From: Hydnum rufescens UP504
Taxonomy: Eukaryota > Basidiomycota > Agaricomycetes > Cantharellales > Hydnaceae
Assembly: GCA_014904985.1 (NCBI GenBank)
Contig: MU128936.1
Span: 1 to 64,000 of the forward strand
Reading direction: 5' to 3'
DNA: 64,000 bases
The notes beneath the pieces are model-generated. The model was given only the letters and a program-made list of their open reading frames with translations. It had not been told where the DNA came from and ran no database searches. This document shows, piece by piece, positions 45,084 to 56,007 of this stretch (position 1 is its first letter; every line of letters begins with the position of its first letter). Made by a program: the position numbers and the translations under genes.

Positions 45084-47333
45084 ATGGCCGACGTTGTTGC
45101 CCTCGACTTTTCTGATCTCATCCATTCTCCATTCACGCAATCTCCCTCTCCTGATCCTCCCAACGACGACTTGAACAACGAGCTTGATACCCAACCCATT
45201 CATGACCCCGAGCTCGATCACATCCGCAACACCCTAAAGGATATGGGGTATACCTCCATCTCAAAACTATCTCCACTGGACCCATCTAATCGAGAGCACG
45301 TTCTTGCCGCATTCGTGCGCTCGTCCCTTTGTCTCTCTTTTTCTTCTCTTTTTAAATATTTGGATCCCCAGGTCCTGCGCTTGACACATCCAGGTGCTCC
45401 ACTAGCCTCTCAGGTCGTCCAGCAAGCAGAGACCATCGCACAACTCTCTCACCATATAGAGTTTCTCTCTGATTGCCATGCCTGTGACCGAGAACGCTGG
45501 GAAGCTGAGCGCGAAGCCTCCGCACGGCTCACCGACGCTATTCTCCGTCGAGCCAAGAAGGATGGTCTTGGTCGAGTCGAGGATCTCGAGCGGCATAATA
45601 ATACCCTCCTCTCTGACAATCATATCCTGCGAAGTCGCTTGCAGGATACTCAGAGCCGTCTTGCATCGCTTGAGGCCGAACTTGTCGCCCTTCGCCCTTA
45701 TTTCCTTACCAAAAGCGAAGATTCGCTGCAAGGGCATTATCGTACTACTCCGTTGTCTTCTAACCGCAACCAACGGAGCCCCAGAAAGAGCAAGGACCGT
45801 GATGGCAGGAATGGAAGTGATGAGGAACCAACTGTCGATCCCTATCCTCTCGTTACACACAAATATAACGCATTCAAGAGCCCTACAACTGGAGACGCTC
45901 GAATTGAGCACATGCTTCTCGCCGCCCGTAAACTGGGCCGTGAACGCGTGGCTCGTCTAGCTCCCCCCGTTGCATTGGCCCCAACGAACGTCGCCGCATT
46001 TCCCGGCGTTTTTCTTCCCATTAATGCGTATGTGCCCCCTATACCCTCAACTCCCCAGACTCCTAAACGAACCCCTTCTGCGGCTTCTGTACGAGCCATG
46101 GCGCCTGGGACACCCATAAGCAAGTTTTCCTCCGGATTCGGAATCCTGCCCAAAATATCTCCCAATCCCTACATGCGTCCGAATGCTGCTGCAAATTATG
46201 CCGCCGTCCACGCGCCTAATAAAGTGGTTACCGCAAGCAATTCTGCTACCTCGTCATCTATCTCGAAGGCAACCAATTCTAATGGTCTTGAAAACCTGCT
46301 TAGTGCGGCAAAACGCGTCTTTGATCCAGATGCTCCAAGTAGTGGTGGCACGAACCCTTCAAAGAAACGCCGGGTTGACCAACAGCCCAACGGAGCTCGT
46401 GAGACCACCATGGCTATCGATATCACACCTCCTATTTCATCCTTGACTGGTCAGGCTATGAGCGCTCTTGATGTCCTCGCTGATCAGGCCGCAGCCTTTG
46501 GGCCGGAGGAAACTGATGGTTCAAACTCGGAAGATAGTGACGAACCAGCGAGCACTCGCGGACACCCGCCCGGAACCGGGGCCTCTCGCCCCTCTAGGAG
46601 TACCGCACCGTCACCCACAAAGAAGCTGAAGTCGACCATTCCTTCGAGGTCGGGACCTAATATGCTCCCGTCATATTCAACCTATCTCCCTGACTACAAA
46701 TCCATGCTCTCCAATGGTCCCCTCCCGCCAGCCCCCGACTATTCTTCCCCATTTGGTCCGAGGTCAGACGTCAAGGGTAAAAGCAAAGCTCTGCTCTTCC
46801 CGACTACACCAAACCCTCGCCCTGGTCCTGTCATCGCTCCGTATGCACCCCGACCATCTACTGCCTCGGCAACTCTTGTCAATCTAAGTCCTCCGTCAAT
46901 AAAGAGACAACCAGGGACTTCGGGGAATCCAAGGTCTCGAAATACGCCGAATTCCAAATCCTCGTATTCACCTCTACCACTCTCCGCCACGCGCTCGACG
47001 TCTGCCGTCGGGCCTCGCGAATCTTCAACGAGAAAGGCTGCCCCAACCTCTCGATCTTCGGATAGCAGGAGTAGTGTTAGCAGAAGTCGCAGTACTTCCC
47101 CGATCACCTTGCATCGGAATCTCAACGGACGTTCAATACATGCTAGTGAAACTCTTGGAGGGCAACGAAGAAGTGTTCAGGAAATCGGAAAAGTCGGGTT
47201 ACTTTCCCCAAAAGAGATCAATATAGATACATTACGACCGACCTCCGTTGCAGACACGTACAGTCAAGAGACTACGCCGCGTCCGCTCGTGGACAGAACA
47301 ACTGTGGGGACTGAAAACCTCCCACTTCCGTGA
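45084..47333 (+). CDS. Coiled-coil protein, possibly ADIP/SSX2IP-like
   Basis: The start at 45,084 gives MADVVALDFSDLIHSP. An upstream in-frame Met at 45,000 would overlap RRP7. The N-terminal part (DHIRNTLKDMGYTSISKL, then VLRLTHPGAPLASQVV) leads into a heptad-rich coiled coil (about residues 115-200, DLERHNNTLLSDNHILRSRL). The rest is low-complexity, serine/proline-rich and positively charged, with a basic SKKRRVDQQ motif. 45,317-45,373 is probably a phase-0 intron (GTGCGC...polypyrimidine...CAG) that happens to be open. The coiled-coil layout suggests an afadin/alpha-actinin-binding (SSX2IP/Msd1) relative that anchors microtubules at spindle poles. That assignment is weak. Confidence 0.55.
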   Translation: MADVVALDFSDLIHSPFTQSPSPDPPNDDLNNELDTQPIHDPELDHIRNTLKDMGYTSISKLSPLDPSNREHVLAAFVRSSLCLSFSSLFKYLDPQVLRLTHPGAPLASQVVQQAETIAQLSHHIEFLSDCHACDRERWEAEREASARLTDAILRRAKKDGLGRVEDLERHNNTLLSDNHILRSRLQDTQSRLASLEAELVALRPYFLTKSEDSLQGHYRTTPLSSNRNQRSPRKSKDRDGRNGSDEEPTVDPYPLVTHKYNAFKSPTTGDARIEHMLLAARKLGRERVARLAPPVALAPTNVAAFPGVFLPINAYVPPIPSTPQTPKRTPSAASVRAMAPGTPISKFSSGFGILPKISPNPYMRPNAAANYAAVHAPNKVVTASNSATSSSISKATNSNGLENLLSAAKRVFDPDAPSSGGTNPSKKRRVDQQPNGARETTMAIDITPPISSLTGQAMSALDVLADQAAAFGPEETDGSNSEDSDEPASTRGHPPGTGASRPSRSTAPSPTKKLKSTIPSRSGPNMLPSYSTYLPDYKSMLSNGPLPPAPDYSSPFGPRSDVKGKSKALLFPTTPNPRPGPVIAPYAPRPSTASATLVNLSPPSIKRQPGTSGNPRSRNTPNSKSSYSPLPLSATRSTSAVGPRESSTRKAAPTSRSSDSRSSVSRSRSTSPITLHRNLNGRSIHASETLGGQRRSVQEIGKVGLLSPKEINIDTLRPTSVADTYSQETTPRPLVDRTTVGTENLPLP

Positions 47334-47492
47334 CGGAACCGTCGCCCAGCGGTGTTCGACTTGGACTGTTCTTAAGTGATCCTCCCGTGATCAGTACTTT
47401 TATTCTTTAAACCAATCGTATGGACTTGATTGTATTTTAGTGCTGTAAGTTGAGACATCTAGGCCTTACGACCTGAGTGTAGACCATCCCTG

Positions 47493-49131
47493 CTATAATT
47501 TGCTTCCCGTTCTGAATCCACTTCGTGGCCCCTTTGCTCCGTCGTCACTGTTGTACTGGCTGTCAGATCGTGTTCGAAGCCGGCCCCCTGCGTCCTTGCG
47601 CTCCTGTTCAACTGCTCGGATGAAAACAGATTCATTACGCAGAATGTGCGCAACCCGCTCGGATAAACGTTTTTCGGAAGGAGCGTACATAGGAAACTCT
47701 GGAGGGCGAGCATAGCCGATACTAGCCACATGCAGACAGATAGTGCTGACCATAAAGCAGAAATGAACATACGCAATATGATAGACAAAGTCTACACTCA
47801 CGCGGTCAAGCCATAGACTGGTTTCACCCCTAGTTCCTCCCTTCCAGTGAGGAAGCGATGCATCCGGACTAATGACTGCCCCCAGGGGATGTCCCTGTAT
47901 GAATAATACTCGCGCTTGAGAGCATCGCTAGGGTCTAGCGGGGAACGCTTCCAGCCCTCGCTTGAAGCGCGAGACGCCTCACTCTGTGCAGATAACCCAA
48001 CGGTAGGTTCTGCGGTCCGTTGCTGTGATTTTGCTTCTTGGTCCGCCTCAGAGCGTAAATCCGGGATGGAGGTTTCCGTCGCGTGGGTGCGATTGGCTCG
48101 AAGGGCTCTAAGATGGGGTTTGGAGGAACTTCCAACGTGGTTCGGCGCATTCGGGTGGGGAGCAGAATGGGGCTCGTGGCGGACATCGAAAGGAGCTGTC
48201 CGAGACAGAAAGGAACGTAAAGGATGAGAGAACAAGGCAGAAACTTCAGGTTCGTTGAGGATCGGCTGGGAACAATGGTTCAACATGAGGGACTGGAACC
48301 AGGATGGATCGAACCACAGAGCACGCACCCGAATATCGGGGTCCAAAATTAACACCACAATCCTGAAAAAATGGAGTATAAATGACGAGCAAAAATAACG
48401 TCAAGTTTCACAGACGGAGTTACTAAGAGATGATTCCCGGTCGCTGTAACCATGCATAAGTGAACAAGAAGCAAGCACGTTGACCTCTCTTACGAAACGG
48501 TTCAAGGGTACAAAGCAGTGGTATTCGATGCCGGTCGCGAGGGAGGCCAATCTGCGAACGCAGTCAATACTAAAGGCCTTCAATCGTCGTTAGAGGAAAA
48601 CTAAAGACCTCTTCGAATGCTTCTCTTCGCTGCATTAGAGCTATCAGGCAAGAGTCAAAGCGGAGATGAACACCTTGATATGCTCACTGCAGTGTCTTCC
48701 AAGTTCTTATCCCCAGGCTCATACCTCCCACCGGGCAAAGAAGTATCCCCAGGGAAAGTACGAAGGGTTTCTGCCCTCCTACAAGAGACAATTAAGGGGA
48801 AGATTTGAAACGCAAGGCCGAACCCCATACCGACTGAGCATGACGTATATGTCGCCGGATCTGCCAACGAAGAGTGCAACGAGGACAGCCGCACTTCTTG
48901 ACAAGGGAAATACAAGAGCAGGATCTCGCGGAGGCGGTTTGTACGCAGCCAAATCCTGCAAACATCTAGAGAGAAAAGGCGTAGGACGGTCCGTGCGGTA
49001 TGTAGGGATGAAAAAATCGGTTCATACTGTCTACTTTCGGGGGTAAGAACGGAAGATACAGTAGCAGCTCTGGGGAAACGTGCTTTGCGCTGTTGTGGGA
49101 ACCCCAATAGGCTCAAACTACTTGGTCTCAT
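47493..49131 (-). CDS. Nudix hydrolase, peroxisomal CoA diphosphatase type
   Basis: The protein is of the PCD1/NUDT7 type, which splits CoA and acyl-CoA to phosphopantetheine and 3',5'-ADP. Exon 1 (49,131-49,028) ends in LTPESRQ. Exon 2 (48,965-48,831) gives CLQDLAAYKPPPRDP and AAVLVALFVGRSGDIYVMLS. Exon 3 gives TLRTFPGDTSLPGGRYEPGD. Exon 4 is only 21 nt (48,629-48,609) and encodes RREAFEE, the Nudix catalytic helix. Exon 5 begins IGLPRDRHRIPLL. Later exons give VVVLILDPDIRVRAL, EVSALFSHPLRSFLS, a variable insert, WGQSLVRMHRFLTGRE and the end ASIGYARPPEFPMY. No clear C-terminal peroxisomal signal is visible (it ends GSKL, which is close to SKL). It lies 28 bp downstream of the PPIL4-like stop. 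Confidence 0.82.
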
Positions 49132-49159
49132 GAGAGTTGGAACTACATTATGTAATACA

Positions 49160-50687
49160 TCAGCGGCGATATCTCTCCCTTGGACCGGTTCTATCTCTCT
49201 CCCTCCAGTCTCTCCCCTTATCCTTATCCCTATCCCGTACTGGGGATCGAGAACGCCTTCGGCCACCACGCCGATCAAAGTCACGACGATCTTCGACGTC
49301 GAAGACCATGCTAAAGTCACCCCTTCGATCATCGTTGTCCAACTCCCTATATCGTCGAGCGGCTTGTAAATTATCCTTTCCGGCGAATCCACCTGCTTCG
49401 TGACGCCTGCCATCATCTCGATGGGGTTTCTTGGATGCGTCAGTCCACGTATGATTGAGCTTGGCAACGGACTGTGAGCTGTTCCGTTAGGTCAATGTGA
49501 GTTTCAGGAATGGGATGATAGGATTATAGGCATACAAATCCACCCATATACGCCGATCATCCACGAGAACGTTCTGCATTTTGAAATACGCCTATGGCGA
49601 TCATTGTCAGGACTTCCTAAGTGGAAAGAACAAACATCCGTGTCTACCTGTTCGGCATCCTCCCTTTTATCGAATTCAATGAACGCATATTGAAGCGAAT
49701 CCCCAGTTCTCTTGTCACGAATCACCTGGCAGCTCATGATAGTCCCAAACCTTGAGAAGATAAGCTCCAGGTCTTCATCCCGAGTGACTGCGTTGAGCTT
49801 GCATACGAAAAGTACATTTTCGGGAGGTCGGACATTTGCGAACGGAAGGTCTCCAACCATTTCGAGGGTTAGAGCTGACGCCTTCGCTGCTGCCTCTCGT
49901 CGCTGTCGCTCAGCCTCCTCTTCCGGGAGCTCAGCCAGGGGATCTTCATCCTCGCCAATACGAACTACGTCTAGTGAAGTATCTGGAGGCTGCGTAGGGG
50001 AAACCGGTGGAATTACAAGGTTGTCGGGATCGGGAAATGGATCGTCTAACGAAAAGTGCCGGTTTAATTGGGGAAAGGGGAAGAGCCAACAAATATTTAA
50101 CTCACCAAGGACGATGACGTGTCGAATGCGAACGTCTTTAAGGGGCCTGCCTTGTTGATCTGTGTAAACTTCGCTGAGCTTGTCCAGAGTATCGAGACCC
50201 TCAACGACATGGCCAAATACAGCATGTCGCCCATCCAGATACTCGATACCATCACCAAGAGTGATAAAAAATTGACTACCACACCCCCCAACAGTCTTTC
50301 CGTCGGGAGATGGAGCAACAGCCATGGATACTGTGCCTTGACGAGTATGCTTCAAACTCGGGAGTAGCTCAGGAACAAAGTAACGCGGCACGCTTTCCCC
50401 AGATCCAGCTGGAGAAATTGAGGCCAAGTATGACTCTGCGCTTTCGCCTCCAGTTCCGGTAGCAGTTGGGTCACCAGTTTGAGCAACAAAGTCCTTGGAG
50501 ACTATTCAATGAACGTGAGTCTTAGGGTCTCCACATTACTAGACAGGTACACACTGTTAAAGAAGGCATGAAGGTTGTAGTAATAGACCTTGCAGAGCTT
50601 GAGGAAATTCTTGCAAGTGCGGGGACAAGCCTCTGTCTCAAGATCTATTACAATGTCACCGAGGGACGTCTCGAACAAAACAGACAT
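49160..50687 (-). CDS. Cyclophilin-RRM protein, PPIL4-like
   Basis: This is a peptidyl-prolyl isomerase joined to an RNA-binding domain, associated with the spliceosome or nuclear RNA processing. The start at 50,687 gives [20 protein letters not shown]. Exon 2 gives [47 protein letters not shown] and [17 protein letters not shown]. After an intron comes the [35 protein letters not shown] and, in the next exon, [19 protein letters not shown]. The C-terminus is rich in RD/RS pairs ([20 protein letters not shown]). All joins are in frame. The ubiquitin-hydrolase gene starts 49 bp upstream on the opposite strand. Confidence 0.88.
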
Positions 50688-50736
50688 CTTTAGCCGGCAA
50701 GCCCCGATGGGGTCAGGCCAATAGCGCACATACCCC
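50688..50736. promoter_or_regulatory. 49-bp gap between divergent starts (PPIL4-like / UBP)
   Basis: Two apparently intact genes diverge from start codons only 49 bp apart. A shared bidirectional promoter is implied. I see no clear TATA box in the gap. Confidence 0.55.
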
Positions 50737-52983
50737 ATGAATGCGCCGCTCCAACAACTTCAGCTTAATATCGAGGCAATATTTCCTCTCCTTATCAGTA
50801 CGATCTTCGTCGGGCTCTCCCTCGGCTCTCGTTTGACTCGCTTCACCGATATGGCCCTCCAGAACCTTGGGCTAAGCTTTGCTATGAGCTGGATTTACGA
50901 CAATCTCCACTGGCATTCCCAAGATCTACTGGTCCCTGGGGAGGACGAGTTTGGGATTGTCTCTAATAAGATGCCGAGGAATGCTAAAGATCACTTGGCC
51001 AATAACCATCAAAATTCAATCGGTGAGTCTAATAGCTTCTCTCAACGACCGTGTTTTGACACTAATGTGCTCGGTTCGGAAGATCTCGACGAGTACTACT
51101 ACCCTGGACTGGTCAATATATCAGGCACATACTGTTTCATGAATTCCGTACTACAGGTAAGTGCCCTTCTTTGGTTCACTGTGCATTGCGGTTGATCCGC
51201 TACGCAGGCATTCGCCTCATTAGTCTATCTTCTGCCATATCTCGACTCAATTCGTGAGAAAGCGGAACTTTTGGATGTTCCAACCCCCGTCGTGGATACT
51301 CTTCGTGAAACTCTCGAATGTGCGTTATCATTCTTCGTCAGCTTTACTCGTTTACCAATGCCTTCCGAATAGCTCTGAACACCCCATCGAGGCGGAGATC
51401 ATCCCTGCGGCCCGTTCAAATAATTGAGACTCTGTCTACCCCCGCTTCCGATGGCTCAAATCGAAGCCTCCTCTTCTCTTCTCGAGAACACCAAGACGCT
51501 CAAGAACTCTTCCAGCTTCTATCGAGCCTCCTCAAAGAGGAGGCTATCGCTGTAGATCGGGAAGGCATGAAAGAGCTGGGTCTCGGTGGTGCCCTCCTGT
51601 GGGATACGATTGGATCAAAACAGACAAAGGAAGTGGCAAAAGGTGTATTCGATGGACTGACGGCCAACCGGAGAAGCTGTGTCACCTGTGGCTACACGGA
51701 AGCTCTTATGCATTTCGGTTTTGACAATTTACAACTTTCATTGCCCTTTGCAGTGAGTTTCCGTGGGCTCCTATGCTCTGTTATAGACTTTGACTCTGGC
51801 TTCAGACTTCAGTCAGTCTAGAGGAGTGTCTGGCAGAATTCACACACATTGAGGTTTTAACCGACTGCGTGTGCCGGAAATGCTCACTACTTGCCACCCA
51901 TCGTCGCCTTGTTGCAGAAGTAGAGCGTTTCGCGGAATCAGAAACTGAACGCGATATCAGTTCGTCGAAAAAGAAGAGGATTCGCGAAACGCGAAAATAC
52001 GAGGCTCGATTGAAAGCTGCCCTTAGCGAGGATCGGATTGAAGACGAATTGAAGGGTGTTAGGATGGAGCGCGTCATTAGTAAAATGTCCACAAAGCAGG
52101 TTATGTTCGCAAGAGTACGGCTACGCTGCGTCCCTATATTGTCGAGTGCTCATGATAATCGTTTTTATAGACTCCCCCAATATTAGCCCTGCATCTCAAT
52201 CGTTCCGCTTTCTATGGACACGCTACTAAGAATCCATGTCGAGTGATCTTCCAAGAGGTCCTAGATCTAACCCCATTTACCACATCGGGTCAACTATCGA
52301 CTCAGCCTTCTGCACCAATATCATCTTCATATTTACAACCTTCCAGTACTCCATCACTTCCCAAAACGCTATATCGCCTTTCCAGTATTGTTTGCCATTA
52401 CGGTGGACACAGCTTTGGTCATTACGTCGCTTACCGTCGAAAACCGAGATTGCCGATGTCAGGGACCAAGCGATACGCACCGCCAACAAGTTACGAGCAC
52501 AGAACGAGTGCTAATACTGGCTGGCTTCGAATAAGTGACGATACTGTACAAGAAGTCGGACTCGAAGCCGTGTTAGCAGAGAACAGTGGGACATTCATGC
52601 TCTTTTACGAAAGGATTGCAACTGGTTCACTGTCAAATGACCCAAGAACCCAAGGTGTGGATGCACCAATACATCAAGCGCCGTCGCTTAGAGAGAGTAT
52701 CACCCGAGAAGCTACCCCGTTGGGTGGTTCTGAGATCAATCAAGAATCTGCGCTGTACGGCGTTCCCAGAATTGTACGGAGTGTGTCCGCGGGCGTGGTG
52801 AGCCGGGACCAAAGTATCTTACGAGAAGAGTCCTACGAACCTCCCTCATCGCCTCCCTCGCGCCTTCCTTCGTCAACACTTGTCCCCGGTGGGAAAACGC
52901 CCGTTTCTTCGACTTCCACGTCCGAAGCGCTAAACAGCACTGGAATGGAAACACCCCCGGTCGCATCATATTCCCGCCCATAG
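50737..52983 (+). CDS. Ubiquitin carboxyl-terminal hydrolase, Ubp1-like
   Basis: This is a USP-family deubiquitinase with an N-terminal membrane anchor ([15 protein letters not shown], about residues 16-30), as in yeast Ubp1. The Cys box is [17 protein letters not shown], joined through the first intron to [12 protein letters not shown]. Later: [18 protein letters not shown], the zinc-type CVTCGY and CVCRKC pairs, [15 protein letters not shown], and the His box [14 protein letters not shown]. The end is FMLFYER plus a serine/proline-rich tail. Five exons join in frame. The Cys box differs from the common GNTC form (an extra residue, and no Asn before Thr), but Cys and His are present. Confidence 0.87.
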
Positions 52984-54556
52984 ATCCCGCATATCGTTGA
53001 CTACGCCTGATGTCTCGTGTCTTGTGTCTTGTGCGGGATCATCCACTGCTGGAGTCTTCCACTTGGCTGCGCTCTTCCATCCCGGAGCTGGGATATTCTG
53101 AAGAATCTCACACGCCCAATTCGATGTATACATCTAGTGCTGACAGTCAAATCTATATAGGCTGTAGTAATTTTTGAACGGTGTGTTTTCACTTGACGTG
53201 AATTAAGAGACTTGAGTACGGCTATTTAAAGCTGACCTCTGATGCGGATCATTCCATGTGTGCAGCCTTGAAGCGGGATTCCCACAAGGCTCATCGCAGT
53301 GGGGCATCGCACGAGAGGGATTTCAGGTAGGCGAGTTCGGCATGTGTATACTAGGCACGATTGCAAGGGATCCAAGTGAACATTGAGTGTCTGACCTTGG
53401 AGCTGTCGACGACTGTATGCAAGGCATATTCGGGAACGGATGAAAGAAAAATTCATGAAAGGATATTTATGAGATTGATTCATAAGTTATTAGGAGCGGG
53501 CACGAGTGAAGACTCTTGGCGGATATTGGATGGTACTCAAGGAAACCGAGGCCTGTGGTGATCGATATTATTGCTATTCTTTCACACTCTCTTCCGGGCA
53601 TGTACTGGTCGTCTGGACCTGCCCTTGGCTCTTCGGTAGCTGCAGGTTAAATATCGAGATGCTCATCATAATGCTATCATAATGGATTCATATTACTGGA
53701 AGACTATGGAAACCAACGTCAGTTCGACACTGGTTGAACCCTCAGTAATCATGTTATGTACTCGGCTGCATCAGGATGGACTTAATAGATGTAAAAATCG
53801 TGTGTGTTGTCCAGTGCACAGATAATAGACTCACTCTTTCGTATTGCCCCCGGTTAAACCTTTCTCAAGTTACTGTTGTGTTAAATTTTTGAATCAAGCG
53901 CCCATCCCGTATTCCAGTGTGGAACATCCAAGATATTCACAGGATTGGATTCCGGCATCGTCTGGATGGCATCCTACCACTCCCATATATACTGTATGCT
54001 GTAATTATAAATCACACTCATGCAACTCAGCAATTTCCTTTTCGGGAATCTCATATTCCAAATTTCCTCATCATCAGTCAAAATCCATTCATTGAGTTTT
54101 CCGGCATATAGCTTTCATACCTACACTCTTATGCCCTTCGGCTTGTGGCGTTGAGTTGCGGCGCCAGAGTTCCGGATTTTACATCCGGATGTAATTGATC
54201 GTCTTGAACTGTATAGATTTCCTAGCTCGGTTAGTATTGCAGTAGCAAAGGAGTTGGAAGGAAGCAGGTCCCCTAATAGTCAGGAGCCTGCATGTTCCCG
54301 CCGGGTGAATTTGTGGACTTTGGATGCCTATCTAGCACGGGAGTCTTCTGAAGCCCCAAAAAGATTCCGATCTCACCGGGAATGGGGAGTGGGGGTCATA
54401 TAATATCGAACCACGTAGCACAAAACTGGTGGTACTTATTCCAAGAGGTCTTGTTGGTGTACAGCTAGAGGGCCGGGCTCGGTGCTATAGTCCCTCAGAC
54501 ACCCTGTCAGGAACATGGAACCCGCTTCCTCGTGACTGCAAATCTGCGTTCAGGAT
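52984..54556. other. Intergenic region, AT-rich
   Basis: 1.57 kb without a gene that I can support. Short open frames on both strands have no family features or splice sites. Confidence 0.45.
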
Positions 54557-55622
54557 ATGTCATCCTACTGGCTGATGAAAAGCGAGCCAGAGGAGCGTGA
54601 GCCGGGAGTCAAGGTATTATGGCTGTTCTCAGAATGTGTATCTTGCAGGCACGATCCCTATATATCATTAACAGTTCTCAGTTGACGATTTCGAGGCGGT
54701 CAAGTTGTGTTTTCTCTTCATGCATCTCCTTCCGCTTGCTTAACAACATGATGCACTCAGAACGACTTCGTGGGAGGGTGTCAGAAATCCCGAGGCATGC
54801 AGGATGATGAAGGAGAAAATGAGAGTCGGGGACAGGGTATGTATGTGGAGCCCAAGGAGTTGTCTCACCTAAAGGACCATGTGTCGACAGGTGCTTTTCT
54901 ATCACTCTAATTGTAAGATCCCAGGTGAGTCCCGTAACCATGCGTTTGACTGGACTCTGAAGTGGGCTGTAGGAGTGGCTGCACTGGCGGAGGTGAGTGA
55001 TGTCTGATGGATCGTGAGCCAAGTAACAATGACGCCTTTCAGGTTTGTAGGGAGGGATATCCTGATTGCAAGTAGTGATCCTATTGCGTAAGGAATACGA
55101 GTATGGCTGACACCGAAGCCTGTCGCAAGATAATGCCTGGGATCCGTGAGTGCCAGATATTACTATATGGGGCGGAGCTGATGAAGGTGCAGAACACATC
55201 GCTATTATGACAAGGTGAGGGATGTTGTTTTTCCTTAATGCGGGGTCTTACGTGGGCGACAGAATTCAACCCAGGAGAAACCTAAATGGTACATGGTGGA
55301 CGTGAAGTTGATGAAGCGGGCGGACCACTTTGTGCCCCTCTGGGTGCTCAAGGGGATTGCTGCAGGAGAGGTGGATTTGGGGTATCTGACGGAGGAGCAA
55401 GTTAAAGAGATTGGGGAGATGACGTTGCTGCGACGGGGCCGGCTGAGTGTGCAAGCCGTGAGTGAGAGGGCGTACGACACGGTAGTACAGATGAGTGAGC
55501 GTGGAGGATGGACAGAGCAAAAGGGCGGGAAGGGGTTAAACACGGGGTTGAAGCGGGTGCGGGAAAGTGGAGCGAGGAGCGAGGGCGTAGAAAAGAGGAG
55601 AAAACGCACACGCGGCGCCTAA
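54557..55622 (+). CDS. EVE-domain protein, THYN1-like
   Basis: EVE domains are related to YTH and PUA folds and are thought to bind modified nucleic acid. Nine exons give 212 codons with every join in frame: 54,557-54,613, 54,675-54,703, 54,761-54,836, 54,891-54,924, 54,974-54,993, 55,043-55,067, 55,130-55,145, 55,193-55,214 and 55,263-55,622. The protein reads MSSYWLMKSEPEE, FSVDDFEAVK, TTSWEGVRNPEACRMMK, VGDRVLFYHSNCKIPG, VAALAEVCREGYPDYNAWDP, YYDK, EKPKWYMVDVKLMKR, FVPLWVLKGIA and LLRRGRLSVQAVSE, then a basic tail (EKRRKRTRG) that may be a nuclear signal. Exons 5-8 are 16-25 nt long and intron 6 is GC-AG. Confidence 0.88.
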
Positions 55623-56007
55623 GGTAGACGCCAGAATGTATCATGTGACTTTATCAACACGTGACTTTCCTTGTAACCGAGAGCGGAGCGGATTGGGCCT
55701 GAGTACGCGGGTGGGGGGAAAATAGGGAGTTGGGTGGGAGTGATGGCAAGCGCCAGGACGAATTCCGAGGACAATGATAATTTCGGATTTGGGTGAAGCG
55801 CGTCACCAAGTGAATTGAATTGGGAGTCCCTGGATCGCGGCGCTGTCTCTCAAAGTTGTCGGACAGGAGAGTCGAGTTTCGTCTCGTTCCATGATCGGGT
55901 CTATGACCTGAGCCGTGTTTCTGCTTTCCTCTTACGGTCTTCTTTTTCCTTTCGTTCGTCCTTTCTTGTCCTAAGCACCCTCGCCGTCGCTCCTGCGTTT
56001 CTCCCTC
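55623..56007. other. Intergenic region
   Basis: GC-rich spacer with a pyrimidine-rich stretch just before the next start (55,920-56,000), typical of fungal 5' leaders. No gene. Confidence 0.4.
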
